A DNA stretch of 64,000 bases from Proteobacteria bacterium UBA7415 (GCA_002470515.1 DKML01000005.1:124001-188000), one strand, 5' to 3'. Positions 7,381-17,909 are shown, numbered from the stretch's first letter. Numbers and translations: made by a program. Notes: generated from the letters alone by a model not told the origin.

Positions 7381-8808
7381 ATGACTCTATCAACTCTTTT
7401 TATTGCCGTTCTAATGGGTACCGTTGTCTCCTATTATATAGGGCGCGGTCGATCTCACTCGATAGCAAAGCCAGTCGGTGGTGTTCGAAATTTGGCGACA
7501 TTGCCAAGTTACTACGCTACTTTAATGAGTCTGTGGGCTTTATTGCCGGCATTGCTGTTAGTGTTTTTGTGGCTGGTCATGGATGGCTCAATTATTTCTG
7601 GCTTGGTGCGCAGCGAGTTGCCGCTTGAGGCCAAGCAGCTAAACCCTGACAGTCTTGGCCTGTTGATGAACCAAATTGGCAACTTGGCCGAAGGGGTTGG
7701 AACGCTTGATGCGTTGGGCGCGGAATACAAGCCCGCTGTAGATCGGTTGATTCATCTCAATAGTATAAGCGCTACCGCTATGCCTGTTCTGGTGATGTTG
7801 GTGATGCTGATTGGCATGATTCTCGGTTTTAGAACCATTAAGGCAGACAACAATGCCCGTTATGCGGTTGAGCGAGTATTTAACGCGGTGCTGTTTATCT
7901 CATCAAGCATCGCCGTGCTGACGACATTCGGTATTATTTTCTCAGTGCTTTTCGAGTCAATTAACTTTTTCCAAAAAGTACCTTTTATGGACTTTGTGTT
8001 CGGTACGCATTGGAGCCCGCAAATTGCGTTACGGGCCGACCAAGTGGGCGCCTCTGGATCCTTCGGTGTTATCCCTCTGATAGTGGGGACTTTGTTGATT
8101 TCGTTGATTGCGCTGACAATCGCAGTACCAGTAGGTTTGATGTCAGCGATTTATCTGGCTGAATACGCTAGCAGAAGAGTTCGAGGTGTAATTAAGCCAG
8201 CATTAGAAATTTTGGCCGGTATTCCTACCGTTGTGTATGGTTTTTTCGCCGCGTTAACGGTTGCTCCGGCTATTCGCGAGTATGGGGATGGTTTACGTGA
8301 TTGGGGAGCTGAAAACGGAATCGGCTGGTTAGCCACGTTAAACGTATCGTCTGAAAGCGCGTTGGCCGCGGGGTTAGTCATGGGTATCATGATTATTCCT
8401 TTTGTGTCCTCGCTTTCTGACGATGTCATTAATGCTGTTCCCCAGAGTTTACGTGACGGGTCATTCGGTTTAGGCGCGACCAAATCCGAAACAATTAAAA
8501 AAGTTATCTTTCCAGCCGCACTGCCGGGCATTGTAGGGGGCGTGCTTCTAGCCGCCTCACGCGCCATAGGCGAAACAATGATTGTGGTTATGGCGGCGGG
8601 ATTAGCGGCCAATTTGACCGTAAACCCGCTTGAGGCGGTTACCACGGTTACAGTTCAGATTGTTACATTGCTTGTGGGTGACCAAGAGTTTGATAGCGCG
8701 AAAACGCTTGCCGCGTTTGCGTTAGGCTTATTCCTCTTTGTAATCACCTTAGCTCTCAATATTATTGCACTGCGCGTGGTCAAGAAGTACCGCGAGCAAT
8801 ACGACTAA
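7381..8808 (+). CDS. pstC: Phosphate ABC transporter permease PstC
   Basis: An inner-membrane permease subunit of the Pst transporter. At 475 residues it is longer than E. coli PstC (about 319). The N-terminal 190 residues form an extra membrane domain with helices near 1-20, 45-70 and 130-150, as in PstC proteins with the PF12501-type extension. The C-terminal half is the binding-protein-dependent permease domain, with the EAA-like loop 'DGSFGLGATKSETIKKVIFPAALPG' in two parts around residues 360-384. PstA follows after 21 bases. The start ATG has only a weak ribosome site. Confidence 0.93.
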   Translation: MTLSTLFIAVLMGTVVSYYIGRGRSHSIAKPVGGVRNLATLPSYYATLMSLWALLPALLLVFLWLVMDGSIISGLVRSELPLEAKQLNPDSLGLLMNQIGNLAEGVGTLDALGAEYKPAVDRLIHLNSISATAMPVLVMLVMLIGMILGFRTIKADNNARYAVERVFNAVLFISSSIAVLTTFGIIFSVLFESINFFQKVPFMDFVFGTHWSPQIALRADQVGASGSFGVIPLIVGTLLISLIALTIAVPVGLMSAIYLAEYASRRVRGVIKPALEILAGIPTVVYGFFAALTVAPAIREYGDGLRDWGAENGIGWLATLNVSSESALAAGLVMGIMIIPFVSSLSDDVINAVPQSLRDGSFGLGATKSETIKKVIFPAALPGIVGGVLLAASRAIGETMIVVMAAGLAANLTVNPLEAVTTVTVQIVTLLVGDQEFDSAKTLAAFALGLFLFVITLALNIIALRVVKKYREQYD

Positions 8809-8829
8809 GCGGTTGGCAGGTATAAAGAT

Positions 8830-10113
8830 ATGAACGATAAAGCAACACGGTTAGCTCAAACCCTAAAGCGGCGTCATGCAGCAGAAAGGCGGTTTCAATG
8901 GTACGGACGGTTGTCTGTGGCTTTTGGAGTTGCCTGCGTTTTGTTCCTCTTTACAGATATTATATCTAAGGGGTATGGCGCGTTCACTCAAACGTATATT
9001 GATATCGAAGTGACGTTCGATTACGAAACCCTAGGCCTTACTCCTGACTCCACGGAAACGGATGTTAAGGCAGCCAGCTTCAACAGCTTGTTTCGCAATA
9101 CAGTTCGAGCGCAATACCCTGAGGTTACCGACCGACGCAAACAAAGAACGTTGTACGGTTTGTACACCACTGACGCGCCAATCATGTTGCGCGACATGGT
9201 ACTCAGAGACCCGAGTGTGCTTGGGACCACGCAACAGTTAACGATAGTCGCCGATGACGATATAGACACCTACTACAAACATAGCTTCGGACAAGATCTG
9301 GGTGAGGGTGGGGTAATTGGCAGGGTCAACCCTCAGCAAATTGCTCTGGTTCAGCAATTGCACGATCAAGGCCGTATTCACAAAAAATTTAATACCATAT
9401 TGTTTACTAACGGAGATTCTCGCGATCCAGAGTTAGCGGGCATTAAGGGTGCGATTATAGGCTCTTTGTTGACATTGTTAGTCACGTTAATGTTGTCGTT
9501 CCCTATTGCGGTAGCTACAGCAATTTACCTTGAAGAGTTCGCACCCAAAAATAGACTTACAGAGTTTATCGAAGTTAACATCAATAACTTGGCGGCGGTA
9601 CCTTCGGTTATTTTTGGCCTACTAGGCTTGGCGATATTTATTAACTTTTTCGGCTTGCCGAGATCAGTTCCTCTGGTGGGTGGACTTGTTCTGACCTTGA
9701 TGACACTGCCGACGATTATTATTTCGAGCCGCGCCTCTATTAAAGCTGTACCACCGTCAATTCGTGAAGCGGCGTTGGGCATGGGGGCATCTAAGGTGCA
9801 GATGGTGATGCATCATGTGCTGCCGTTAGCTATGCCTGGCATGTTAACCGGCACGATTATCGGCATGGCTCAGGCCCTTGGCGAAACAGCGCCTTTGTTG
9901 ATGATTGGGATGGTCGCATTTATTGTAGAGACTCCTGCTGCGATTACTGATGCAGCCACGGTACTGCCTGTACAGATTTACTTATGGGCCGATAGTCCAG
10001 AAAGAGCATTTGTTGAGAAGACGTCAGCAGCAATTATGATTTTGCTGGCGTTCCTTATTTTTATGAACAGTACTGCTGTTTGGTTGCGTAAGCGATTGGA
10101 GCGGCGTTGGTAA
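8830..10113 (+). CDS. pstA: Phosphate ABC transporter permease PstA
   Basis: The second Pst permease subunit, 427 residues against about 296 in E. coli. The extra N-terminal part (about residues 1-200) has one membrane helix near 25-45 and a mostly soluble, probably periplasmic stretch, matching the DUF3333-type extension seen in long PstA proteins. The C-terminal permease domain carries '[21 protein letters not shown]' as its EAA loop (about residues 312-332), written here as a position because it touches PstB. Long PstC and long PstA occur together, as expected for this Pst subtype. Confidence 0.93.
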   Translation: MNDKATRLAQTLKRRHAAERRFQWYGRLSVAFGVACVLFLFTDIISKGYGAFTQTYIDIEVTFDYETLGLTPDSTETDVKAASFNSLFRNTVRAQYPEVTDRRKQRTLYGLYTTDAPIMLRDMVLRDPSVLGTTQQLTIVADDDIDTYYKHSFGQDLGEGGVIGRVNPQQIALVQQLHDQGRIHKKFNTILFTNGDSRDPELAGIKGAIIGSLLTLLVTLMLSFPIAVATAIYLEEFAPKNRLTEFIEVNINNLAAVPSVIFGLLGLAIFINFFGLPRSVPLVGGLVLTLMTLPTIIISSRASIKAVPPSIREAALGMGASKVQMVMHHVLPLAMPGMLTGTIIGMAQALGETAPLLMIGMVAFIVETPAAITDAATVLPVQIYLWADSPERAFVEKTSAAIMILLAFLIFMNSTAVWLRKRLERRW

Positions 10114-10186
10114 GCTAATTCAGACTAGCTTTATCTTTATTGATACACGACATTCTTTAATTAGCGACACTAGTGCAGTAGATATT

Positions 10187-11008
10187 ATGGCTGAGAACTC
10201 AAAGCAAACTATGAACGATACTTACGAAACAACCGGCATACCCTTACTTAAAGATTCAAAGTTAAGCGTGCGCAACGTCGACGTTTTTTACGGTGACAAA
10301 CAAGCTATTTTCGACGTTAACTTGGATATTGGAAAAAACCAAGTTATTTCAATGATTGGCCCGTCAGGCTGTGGTAAATCTACTTTTCTGCGTTGCTTAA
10401 ATCGAATGAACGACACGATTGATATTTGTAACGTGACTGGCGAGATCAAGCTTGAAGATCAAAATATCTATGACCGCAGTATCGATGTTGTAGAGTTGCG
10501 AGCGCGTGTAGGAATGGTTTTTCAAAAACCAAACCCTTTTCCTAAATCTATTTATGAAAACGTGGCATATGGTGCACGAATTCATGGGCTAACTGATAAC
10601 AAGTTAGAGCTAGATGAGTTAGTTGAGAGCAGCCTCAAACGTTGCGGATTGTGGAAGGAAGTTAAAGAGCGTTTACTAGAACCGGCAACGGGTTTGTCTG
10701 GCGGCCAACAGCAACGCCTATGCATTGCTCGTGCGATCGCGGTAAATCCTGAGGTGATCCTCATGGATGAACCATGTTCTGCATTGGATCCCATAGCGAC
10801 GGCGACAGTCGAAGAATTGATTCATGAATTGAGTCAGAATTTCACTATTTGTATCGTTACTCATTCTATGCAACAAGCGGCGCGAGTTTCTCAGCGTACT
10901 GCTTATTTTCATTTAGGCAAGTTAATCGAAGTTAACGACACGTCAGTAGTTTTCACCAACCCAAAACATCAGCTGACCGAAGAATATATTACCGGACGTA
11001 TTGGCTAA
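10187..11008 (+). CDS. pstB: Phosphate ABC transporter ATPase PstB
   Basis: The ATPase that powers phosphate import. The Walker A motif GPSGCGKS is at residues 58-65, the signature LSGGQQQR follows, and Walker B is VILMDEP with SALDP. Length 273 is slightly above the family norm because of about 15 extra polar residues at the N-terminus; an ATG at 10211 would give a shorter form. No strong ribosome site precedes either start. PhoU follows by 15 bases. Confidence 0.95.
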   Translation: MAENSKQTMNDTYETTGIPLLKDSKLSVRNVDVFYGDKQAIFDVNLDIGKNQVISMIGPSGCGKSTFLRCLNRMNDTIDICNVTGEIKLEDQNIYDRSIDVVELRARVGMVFQKPNPFPKSIYENVAYGARIHGLTDNKLELDELVESSLKRCGLWKEVKERLLEPATGLSGGQQQRLCIARAIAVNPEVILMDEPCSALDPIATATVEELIHELSQNFTICIVTHSMQQAARVSQRTAYFHLGKLIEVNDTSVVFTNPKHQLTEEYITGRIG

Positions 11009-11023
11009 CAATAAGGCACAGTT

Positions 11024-11737
11024 ATGAATGACGATATTTTAGTAGGCGGGCATATATCCCGCCAGTTTGACCAAGAGCTCGATGAGATTAGATCTCGAGT
11101 ATTGAAAATGGGCGGATTAGTTGAGGCCCAGCTCGATAAAACGCTAGACGCGTTACGAAGTGGCGACAGCTCGGGCATTACAGATGTCGAAAAGCTAGAC
11201 CGCAAAGTAAATAAGTTAGAGATGCAGATCGATGAAGAATGCACTCAGATTCTTGCTAAGCGACAACCTGCGGCCGGCGATCTAAGAATGATCATTGCGA
11301 CGACCAAATCAGTGCGTGATTTAGAACGAATTGGCGACGAGGCTGAGCGCGTAGCGCATATGGTACGGCATGTACTTGATAACGGAGCCGCGCCTAAGTC
11401 TTATAGTGGTTTGCTAGCCTTGGGCGAAGAAGTTAAGGAATTACTGCATGACACTCTGAATACCTATGCGCGAATGGAAACTCGATCTGCTGTTAAAAAT
11501 ATGCGTAAAGACCAAGACGTCGACGACGAATACGCTCGTGTTTTAATGCATCTGATTGAGTTTATGAAAACCGATCCAGATCATATTGCCGGTGCGCTTG
11601 ACGTAATGTGGGCGGCACGTTCGTTGGAACGTATTGGTGATCATTGTATTAACATCTGTGAGAACGTTATTTACTTGGTCGAAGGCGAAGATGTTCGCCA
11701 CACTAAGCTTAGCCGAATAAAAAAGCAGCTTAGCTAA
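11024..11737 (+). CDS. phoU: Phosphate signalling protein PhoU
   Basis: PhoU links the Pst transporter to PhoR and keeps the Pho regulon off when phosphate is plentiful. The 237-residue all-helical protein has the expected two tandem PhoU domains, each with a metal-site signature: ERIGDEAE in the first half and ERIGDHCIN in the second. It is the last gene of pstC-A-B-phoU, with AAGG eight bases before its ATG. PhoB and PhoR are encoded 2-4 kb downstream on the other strand, so the whole sensing circuit is in this window. Confidence 0.95.
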   Translation: MNDDILVGGHISRQFDQELDEIRSRVLKMGGLVEAQLDKTLDALRSGDSSGITDVEKLDRKVNKLEMQIDEECTQILAKRQPAAGDLRMIIATTKSVRDLERIGDEAERVAHMVRHVLDNGAAPKSYSGLLALGEEVKELLHDTLNTYARMETRSAVKNMRKDQDVDDEYARVLMHLIEFMKTDPDHIAGALDVMWAARSLERIGDHCINICENVIYLVEGEDVRHTKLSRIKKQLS

Positions 11738-11783
11738 GCGAGCGGCTAGGCGGCTTTAAATCCAACTGGATGCGTTGGTATTC

Positions 11784-11805
11784 AGGGTGCATTGTGAGGC
11801 ACCCT
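11784..11805 (+). terminator. Hairpin after phoU
   Basis: AGGGTGC (11784-11790) pairs perfectly with GCACCCT (11799-11805) across an eight-base loop. There is no T-run, so it is a weak terminator candidate, or an RNA-stability stem at the end of the pst transcript. Confidence 0.35.
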
Positions 11806-11896
11806 AGGAAGCACAGGCAGCGCAACAAGTGTTGCTTTAAGGACTCTCTACCTCGATACTTGAGCGATCGAAAATCGTTTGATGGGAAGGCTAAGA

Positions 11897-13561
11897 GTGA
11901 GTAACTTGATGGAAATTGCAACGGTCCAAGGAAGTGGACACGAATCTGACTACGCTGGACAAACAGTCAAGGTTGCTGGCGTGGTAACGAGCTTGCTACG
12001 CTACGGGTTTTACTTACAGAGTCCGACCCAACATTGGGACGGCGAGCGCTCAAATGCAATTTTTGTATATGGTAGGGACTTTAGACCTGCGCTGGGCACT
12101 GCACTACTAGTAAGTGGTGAGGTTACCAATTACTTTGCACATGACTTGGCAAAGCCTGTCACCCAAATGTTGTATGAATCGCATGCTGCCTTTGAGTTTG
12201 ATAAGTTGAAACTCGAACCCATTGATTTCAATGTGCAGGTTCTATCTGAGCAAGGGCCTAGCCTCGCCAATTGGCTAAATAGCGTAGAAGGAATGTTGAT
12301 TAGAATCCCGGCTGGCAGCCGCTTCATATCTCCGAGTAACGCCTTTGGCGATTATGTGGTGCAGCTAGATGACTTAAATCAAGGTTTAGTTCCCAGGCAA
12401 GAGGGCGGATTAGTCGTCGGTGAGGCAAGTGAATCAACTTGGTTCCCAGGTTTTAGGGTTATCGACTATGCCCACGCGCAAGTATTGGATGTTGGAACTA
12501 TTCTTAAGTCCGATGTTGTGGGCGCACTGCACTACCGAGTCGACGCTTATCAGTTGTCGGTTAACTACCCGTTTGAAGTTGAGCACACATACGCAAGCTC
12601 GTCAGTTTCTAGTCTGAGCACCAAGACCGATGGCATGCGGGTAATGACACTGAATTGTTTTAATTTAGACCCCAGAATTGAAAGCGCTGATAAGGTAATG
12701 AATCCGCGTACCGACGTAGATGATGATCATGGCGATGGCCGCTTTTTGTCTTTAGCTAAAGCGATCGTGGTAAACGCCAAAGAACCTGATGTGGTCGCAC
12801 TGCAAGAGATTCAAGATAGCGATGGTGCAGAGCTTACCGATATTACTCATGCCAAGGATACGTATGAACTGCTGATAAAGTCGATAGGTATTCTGAGCAA
12901 GGTCCCATATCGGTGGGTGGATTTGGAGCCTGAACTAAATGCTGATGGTGGCCAGCCCGGCGGCAACATCCGTAATGGGTTCTTGTATCGAACTGATACA
13001 GTCAGCCTAAATAGGCCAAGTGTTAGGCGTTTGGGCAACGATGCGGCTGGATTCATTGATTCGCGTAAACCACTTTGCGCTGATTTTGTGTTGAAGTCGA
13101 GCCAACAAAGCGTGTCTGTTATCAATGTACACCTTGCGTCTAAACGTCATCAAGAAAGCGCGTTTAGCCCACACAATCCAGGCTACGACCCCAAGGACTC
13201 TATTCGTCACCAGCAAGGTGCAATTGTGCTATCTGAAATGGATCGTCTTGCCGAAAATGGCAAGTATTACTATGTTACGGGTGATTTTAATGACGGCGAG
13301 CACAGCGAAACACTTGCATTGATGTGCAGTCATGATGCAGAAAACCTGGTGTTTGAACTAGAACCTGCTGAGCGCTTTGATTACAACCATCGGGGCAAGC
13401 TGCAAGTGTTAATGCATGGTCTAGCGAGCGGGTCGTTGCTTACACCGACCAAGCCAGAATACGAAATATTACATGGCAATGAGCTGATAGGTGTAGTACC
13501 TGGTGAGGATACAGATAAAGCCAGTGATCACGCTTATGTGATGGCGAGGCTGTCTATTTGA
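11897..13561 (+). CDS. Endonuclease/exonuclease/phosphatase (EEP) family protein
   Basis: A 554-residue protein with an OB-fold-like N-terminus (about residues 1-215) and a C-terminal EEP nuclease domain resembling ExeM/NucH extracellular DNases. Catalytic motifs of the EEP fold are visible in order: MTLNCFN, VALQEIQD (catalytic Glu), NVHLASKRH, TGDFNDG (Asp/Asn) and SDHAYV (Asp-His). No signal peptide is seen, which is odd for this group. GTG 11897 is chosen because GAAGG precedes it by six bases; TTG 11879, ATG 11882 and ATG 11909 are alternatives. It lies between phoU and phoBR, so a role in taking phosphate from nucleic acid is a reasonable inference, not shown. Confidence 0.8.
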   Translation: MSNLMEIATVQGSGHESDYAGQTVKVAGVVTSLLRYGFYLQSPTQHWDGERSNAIFVYGRDFRPALGTALLVSGEVTNYFAHDLAKPVTQMLYESHAAFEFDKLKLEPIDFNVQVLSEQGPSLANWLNSVEGMLIRIPAGSRFISPSNAFGDYVVQLDDLNQGLVPRQEGGLVVGEASESTWFPGFRVIDYAHAQVLDVGTILKSDVVGALHYRVDAYQLSVNYPFEVEHTYASSSVSSLSTKTDGMRVMTLNCFNLDPRIESADKVMNPRTDVDDDHGDGRFLSLAKAIVVNAKEPDVVALQEIQDSDGAELTDITHAKDTYELLIKSIGILSKVPYRWVDLEPELNADGGQPGGNIRNGFLYRTDTVSLNRPSVRRLGNDAAGFIDSRKPLCADFVLKSSQQSVSVINVHLASKRHQESAFSPHNPGYDPKDSIRHQQGAIVLSEMDRLAENGKYYYVTGDFNDGEHSETLALMCSHDAENLVFELEPAERFDYNHRGKLQVLMHGLASGSLLTPTKPEYEILHGNELIGVVPGEDTDKASDHAYVMARLSI

Positions 13562-13649
13562 AACTGTTTAATTCTTTGAAGCCGTTTTTTTTGAAGCTTA
13601 GACAGCTTTTGTGGTTTTGCCAGAACTAATCCTTTGAAGGTGCTAAATG

Positions 13650-14990
13650 CTAGTAAATTCGTGTTACCTGTGCGGTATCGGTGACTATTTTTTGAGTAGT
13701 CTCAAGTGAACCTTTTAGTGTTTGTGCAGCCGGAAATTCACATATAAATTCACTGCCTTCGCTGACTCGGCTTTTAATACGAAGTTCTGCATTATGTCTT
13801 TGCAAAACATGTTTTACGATTGCCAATCCTAATCCTGTGCCACCACCTTCTCTTGAACGATTACTGTCAACTCGATAGAACCGTTGGGTAAGGCGTTCTA
13901 AGTGGTGGTCTTCGATCCCGTCCCCATTGTCTTTTACGCTTAAGCGAGCAACATCATCATGGTTTTTCCAGCTGATTGTGATGATGCCCTTGGTTGGCGT
14001 GTAATGAATTGCGTTGGTCAATAGGTTTGAAATGGCGCTGTGCAATTCGGTAGCTGATCCAAGTACGTGCAAAGTCGGGTCTAAATCAACATTTAGGGTG
14101 TGTTGTTTATCTACAATGAGAGGCTGCACATTATCCACAGCAGCCTGAACTAGCTGGCTTATATCAACCGGATCGTCCTCGCTAGAATATTGAGTGGATT
14201 CTAATTTTGCGAGAAACAGTAAATCGCTAACAATCAGCTCCATACGAGTGCTTTGGGCGTTCATTTGAGCCAGAGGTTTTGCAAATCCCTTTGGCAATTC
14301 TTTGTGGTCGCTGAGTATTTCTATATAGCCACGCAACACGGTCAATGGCGTTTTAAGTTCGTGTGAGACATTCGCTACAAAATCGCGTTGCATCTGATTT
14401 GTGCGTACCAAGCGTGTTACATCGCGCACGATCACCATTCTAAGTTGCTCGGTATAGGCAAGGCATTTTAGGTTAAGGACAACGTCGCGTTTTATCATAG
14501 ACGCTACTTCTAAGCCTTGCGTAGTTGTTTCTTGAGCCTCCAGCAGAGCGTCTAACTCTGGATAACGAACCAGATCTGTAAGCCTTAAGCCGTTGTCAGC
14601 TGGCCAGCGGATGCCGAGCAGGGTGGATGCATTGTTATTCGCCCACTCGATCTTACCGCTTTCGTCAATTAAAACGATGGCGTCGGGCAGAGCACCAATG
14701 GCTTTGCGAACCTGAGAAAGAAAACTGGTGAGTTGGCGTTGTCTGAGTTTGTTTTTTTTATCGCGCTTTGCGAGCTTACGTAAGATCGTATAAATCTGTC
14801 CATCCGCATCCGGCACCGATTTGATTGCAGGTCGATCGACCCATTTGCTCAGAGAGTTAAGTCGGTAGATTTGCCAAACAATAACGAATAGGCAAAACAA
14901 CACTAAGCATCCAAGGACATAGCCAGTTGCAGCTCCAAGTAGTAAGCCTACAACCAAAATGCCAATGATTTTCCAAATGTCTTCTTGCAT
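13650..14990 (-). CDS. phoR: Phosphate regulon sensor kinase PhoR
   Basis: The membrane histidine kinase that phosphorylates PhoB when phosphate is low. Two hydrophobic stretches (about residues 7-39) anchor it without a real periplasmic domain, as usual for PhoR. A PAS domain spans about 95-190. The phospho-acceptor is H210 in SHELKTPL, followed by the ATP-binding boxes with 'DNGDGI' and 'GGTGLGLAIVKH'. Length 446 is normal. It lies 42 bases after phoB on the minus strand, in the usual phoB-phoR order. Confidence 0.95.
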   Translation of the reverse strand: MQEDIWKIIGILVVGLLLGAATGYVLGCLVLFCLFVIVWQIYRLNSLSKWVDRPAIKSVPDADGQIYTILRKLAKRDKKNKLRQRQLTSFLSQVRKAIGALPDAIVLIDESGKIEWANNNASTLLGIRWPADNGLRLTDLVRYPELDALLEAQETTTQGLEVASMIKRDVVLNLKCLAYTEQLRMVIVRDVTRLVRTNQMQRDFVANVSHELKTPLTVLRGYIEILSDHKELPKGFAKPLAQMNAQSTRMELIVSDLLFLAKLESTQYSSEDDPVDISQLVQAAVDNVQPLIVDKQHTLNVDLDPTLHVLGSATELHSAISNLLTNAIHYTPTKGIITISWKNHDDVARLSVKDNGDGIEDHHLERLTQRFYRVDSNRSREGGGTGLGLAIVKHVLQRHNAELRIKSRVSEGSEFICEFPAAQTLKGSLETTQKIVTDTAQVTRIY

Positions 14991-15032
14991 GCGTGCCTGC
15001 TAACCGATCAATAGAATGCCATAGGGTGATAA

Positions 15033-15722
15033 TCAGTCGGTTAGAGAAAATCGATAACCAACACCACGAACCGTATTAATATAGCTGTCACAATCAAATG
15101 GTTCGAGCACTTTTCGCAGTCGTCGAATATGCACGTCAACCGTACGGTCTTCGACATATACCTGGTTACCCCAGACATTGTCCAATAGCTGGTCGCGAGC
15201 AAACACTCGATCAGAGTGAGACATAAAAAAGTGTAGAAGACGAAATTCCGTAGGGCTAAGATCAATGCTCTTGCCTGAAATCTTAACTCTATGTTGCTCT
15301 AAATCTATAGTGATGCGACCTGCAGTGATTAGTTCAGTGCTGGTAGTCGGTGTTGAGATTCGTCTTAAAACAGCGTGAATTCGAGAAATAAGCTCTTTGG
15401 TCGAAAACGGTTTCTTCACATAGTCGTCCGCGCCAATACTAAGGCCGCGCAGAAGGTCGTCCTCGTCGTCTCGTGCCGTGAGCATGATAATTCCGATATT
15501 GTGATTACCTTCTCGTCTAATACGACCCGCGAAGTCAATACCGGAAATTCCAGGCATCATCCAGTCGAGTAAGATTAGATCAACGTTACCTTGATTGAGC
15601 AGTGAACCCGCCTGGTGGGCATTACTCGCGTCCGCCACGTCAAACCCTTCGCTTTCTAGCGCCATCCTTACCATGTCGCGTATGGCCGCTTCGTCATCAA
15701 CAATTAATATACGTGCACTCAT
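15033..15722 (-). CDS. phoB: Phosphate response regulator PhoB
   Basis: An OmpR-type regulator of 229 residues: receiver domain (residues 1-120) with phospho-acceptor D53 (LILLDWMMPG), K at the KPF motif, and a winged-helix DNA-binding domain (about 130-228) ending in RGVGYRFS. It activates phosphate-starvation genes, including presumably the pst genes in this window. I see no convincing Pho box in front of phoB itself. Confidence 0.95.
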   Translation of the reverse strand: MSARILIVDDEAAIRDMVRMALESEGFDVADASNAHQAGSLLNQGNVDLILLDWMMPGISGIDFAGRIRREGNHNIGIIMLTARDDEDDLLRGLSIGADDYVKKPFSTKELISRIHAVLRRISTPTTSTELITAGRITIDLEQHRVKISGKSIDLSPTEFRLLHFFMSHSDRVFARDQLLDNVWGNQVYVEDRTVDVHIRRLRKVLEPFDCDSYINTVRGVGYRFSLTD

Positions 15723-16283
15723 TGTTCTACTATCTTCCTAATAAACGGTAACTGCCATTGTATGTTAGCGGTTATTTCTATTGATTGTTCTCTAAACCAG
15801 AATGTCTCTATCGCTCGCAAACAGTTTGTATTGTAATCGTTGATGCTGCCACGGTTATGGCAGCATCACATGAGGCTCCTTATTAGACAGACTCCGCATT
15901 ACAGAATTGTGACACAGTCGAAATCATTAGCGTTGAGCTGGATCAATTATGACCAATTAGTGATGGTACTAATTGCCAGCAGCAGTAGGTGTTCTTTTGA
16001 TTCTTTTGGACGCCATAAGGACTTTTTAGAGGCAAAGGTCACGTTGTGCCGGTGTTGTGCCAGTATTGTGCCAGTATTGTGCCGGTATAAAGATTAGTAA
16101 TGAATCTCAATTATTTTCGATTAGTACGCTTATATTGGTGAGCGTGTGCGGTTACACTGCGCAAAATTTTCGGTATTGTTGCGCGAATATGTTTCAAAAT
16201 GATACCAATACACCTCAGCGAGCAATGCTTAGTTGAGCGTTGTATAACTTATTCCACTCTTTAACGAATCTCTATCCAACCTT
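15723..16283. other. 561-bp divergent intergenic region, phoB and ttcA
   Basis: It should carry promoters for phoB (minus) and ttcA (plus). A four-copy 11-bp tandem repeat is the main structure. An 85-codon open frame at 15840-16097 looks spurious: no family resemblance, no ribosome site, and it runs through the repeat. No RNA gene was recognised. Confidence 0.5.
16044..16087. repeat. 11-bp tandem repeat, four copies
   Basis: The unit TTGTGCCAGTA occurs four times head to tail (16044, 16055, 16066, 16077). The middle two are identical; the outer two have G in place of A in CAG, and the first ends TG. It lies about 200 bases before ttcA. Confidence 0.85.
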
Positions 16284-17159
16284 ATGGACACTAGAAAATC
16301 GCAGTACGATGATAAGAAGCTGGTCAAACGATTGCAGCGCAATGTGGGGCAAGCAATTCATGATTTCGGTCTAATTGAAGATAACGATGTGGTTATGGTG
16401 TGCCTATCGGGTGGAAAAGATAGTTATGCAATGTTGGATGTATTATTGGCGCTGCGAAGTAGAGCTCCGATTGATTTTAAGCTCATTGCGGTGAATTTGG
16501 ATCAAAAGCAACCGGGCTTTCCCGAACAAATATTACCAGAATACTTAAGTGCCTTGGGTGTTGAGTTTCGAATTGTCGAAGAAGACACTTACAGCATTGT
16601 TATGGACAAAATTCCTGAGGGAAAAACCACTTGTTCTTTATGCTCGCGGTTACGCCGAGGCATTTTGTATCGCGTGGCGGGTGAGTTGGGCGCTACCAAA
16701 ATCGCCTTAGGCCACCACATGGACGATATGGTTGAGACACTGTTCTTAAACATGTTTCACGGTGCGCGGCTGAAAAGTATGCCGCCTAAGCTCGTAAGCG
16801 ATGACCGAAAAAATGTAGTGATAAGACCATTGGCCTATTGCCGGGAAAATGATCTTGAGGCATTTGCTGAGTTACGACAGTTCCCCATTATTCCTTGCAA
16901 CCTTTGTGGTTCTCAAGAGAACTTACAACGTAAAAAAATTAAGGCAATGCTACAAGAGTGGGATCGTCAGTCACCAGGTCGTGTACTCAATGTATTTAAA
17001 TCATTGTCGCGTATTACTGCATCACATTTGTTCGACAGCGAGTTATTTGACTTCAAATCGCTGACTCTCGACAACGTCGACGAACTTAAAGAGTTTGATA
17101 TTGCTTTTGACGAGTCTCCGCTAGAAATGTTGGTGAACCGAGATTCTGCACAGCAATAG
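16284..17159 (+). CDS. ttcA: tRNA 2-thiocytidine synthetase TtcA
   Basis: TtcA makes 2-thiocytidine at position 32 of some tRNAs, using ATP and an iron-sulfur cluster. The PP-loop SGGKDS is at residues 42-47. The paired cysteines C117/C120 (CSLC) and C205/C208 (CNLC) are the cluster ligands region of the family. Length 291 is typical, and ATG 16284 gives the expected N-terminus. The gene stands alone, convergent with msrA. Confidence 0.95.
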   Translation: MDTRKSQYDDKKLVKRLQRNVGQAIHDFGLIEDNDVVMVCLSGGKDSYAMLDVLLALRSRAPIDFKLIAVNLDQKQPGFPEQILPEYLSALGVEFRIVEEDTYSIVMDKIPEGKTTCSLCSRLRRGILYRVAGELGATKIALGHHMDDMVETLFLNMFHGARLKSMPPKLVSDDRKNVVIRPLAYCRENDLEAFAELRQFPIIPCNLCGSQENLQRKKIKAMLQEWDRQSPGRVLNVFKSLSRITASHLFDSELFDFKSLTLDNVDELKEFDIAFDESPLEMLVNRDSAQQ

Positions 17160-17222
17160 GCACAAAGACACTTTTCAGGCGCGATGAGCTATGTTCAACG
17201 CGACTAACGTCACTAATTGGGC

Positions 17223-17909
17223 TCAGGAAGCTCCCCACAACTGCTTTACGCGTTGGTCACGCCCACAGCCATTACGATAGTACTTGTATTTCCACGGGCT
17301 CTTTTTGTAGTAGTCTTGATGATATTCTTCGGCCAAATAGAACGGTTTCGCAGCCAGTACTTCGGTAACGATGTCTTCGACAAAGGGTTTATCGGCATTC
17401 AGAGCATCGATAGACGCGTTTATTACATCTAATTCAGCCTGACTGGAATAAAAAATGGCGGATTTATATGAACTTCCTTTATCGCAGAACTGACCGTAAG
17501 CATCCGTTGGATCTATATGCCTCCAGAAATACTCAACCAATTCAGCGTAGCTCACAACACTAGGATCATAGTCCACTTTAACTGCTTCGAAATGGCCTGT
17601 TTCGGTACGAGAAACAGTTTTATAGCTGGCGGTTTCTTTGCTGCCACCTGTATAGCCAGAAACGACATCTGAAACGCCATTGAGTTTCTCGAAATCGGCT
17701 TCGATGCACCAAAAGCATCCGCCGGCGAATAGAGCAGATGCTGAGTAAACTGGTGATGTTGCACCTGGAATTGGATCAGCAATGACGGTGTTAGGCTCAG
17801 TGGTATCAGCACTTTCTTTATCAGTCTCTGACGATTGAGTAAAGGAGAGGGCGGCGGTGAACGCAAATAGCGCGAATGAAAGACTGAGTACGTGTGTGCG
17901 ATTCTTCAT
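17223..17909 (-). CDS. msrA: Exported peptide-methionine (S)-S-oxide reductase MsrA
   Basis: Repairs oxidised methionine. Residues 1-25 look like a signal peptide (basic start, hydrophobic core), so it should act in the periplasm. The active site is GCFWC at 64-68 with catalytic C65; EEYHQDYY near residue 200 is also typical. A linker (about 26-55) rich in Ser, Thr and Glu follows the signal. Length 228. It is divergent from a second msrA that has no signal peptide. A thiol donor in the periplasm would be needed and is not encoded nearby. Confidence 0.9.
   Translation of the reverse strand: MKNRTHVLSLSFALFAFTAALSFTQSSETDKESADTTEPNTVIADPIPGATSPVYSASALFAGGCFWCIEADFEKLNGVSDVVSGYTGGSKETASYKTVSRTETGHFEAVKVDYDPSVVSYAELVEYFWRHIDPTDAYGQFCDKGSSYKSAIFYSSQAELDVINASIDALNADKPFVEDIVTEVLAAKPFYLAEEYHQDYYKKSPWKYKYYRNGCGRDQRVKQLWGAS

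Noticed and set aside
15840..16097. An 85-codon open frame between phoB and ttcA
   Set aside because: It has no family resemblance, no ribosome site, and passes through the 11-bp tandem repeat. It is most likely a chance frame.
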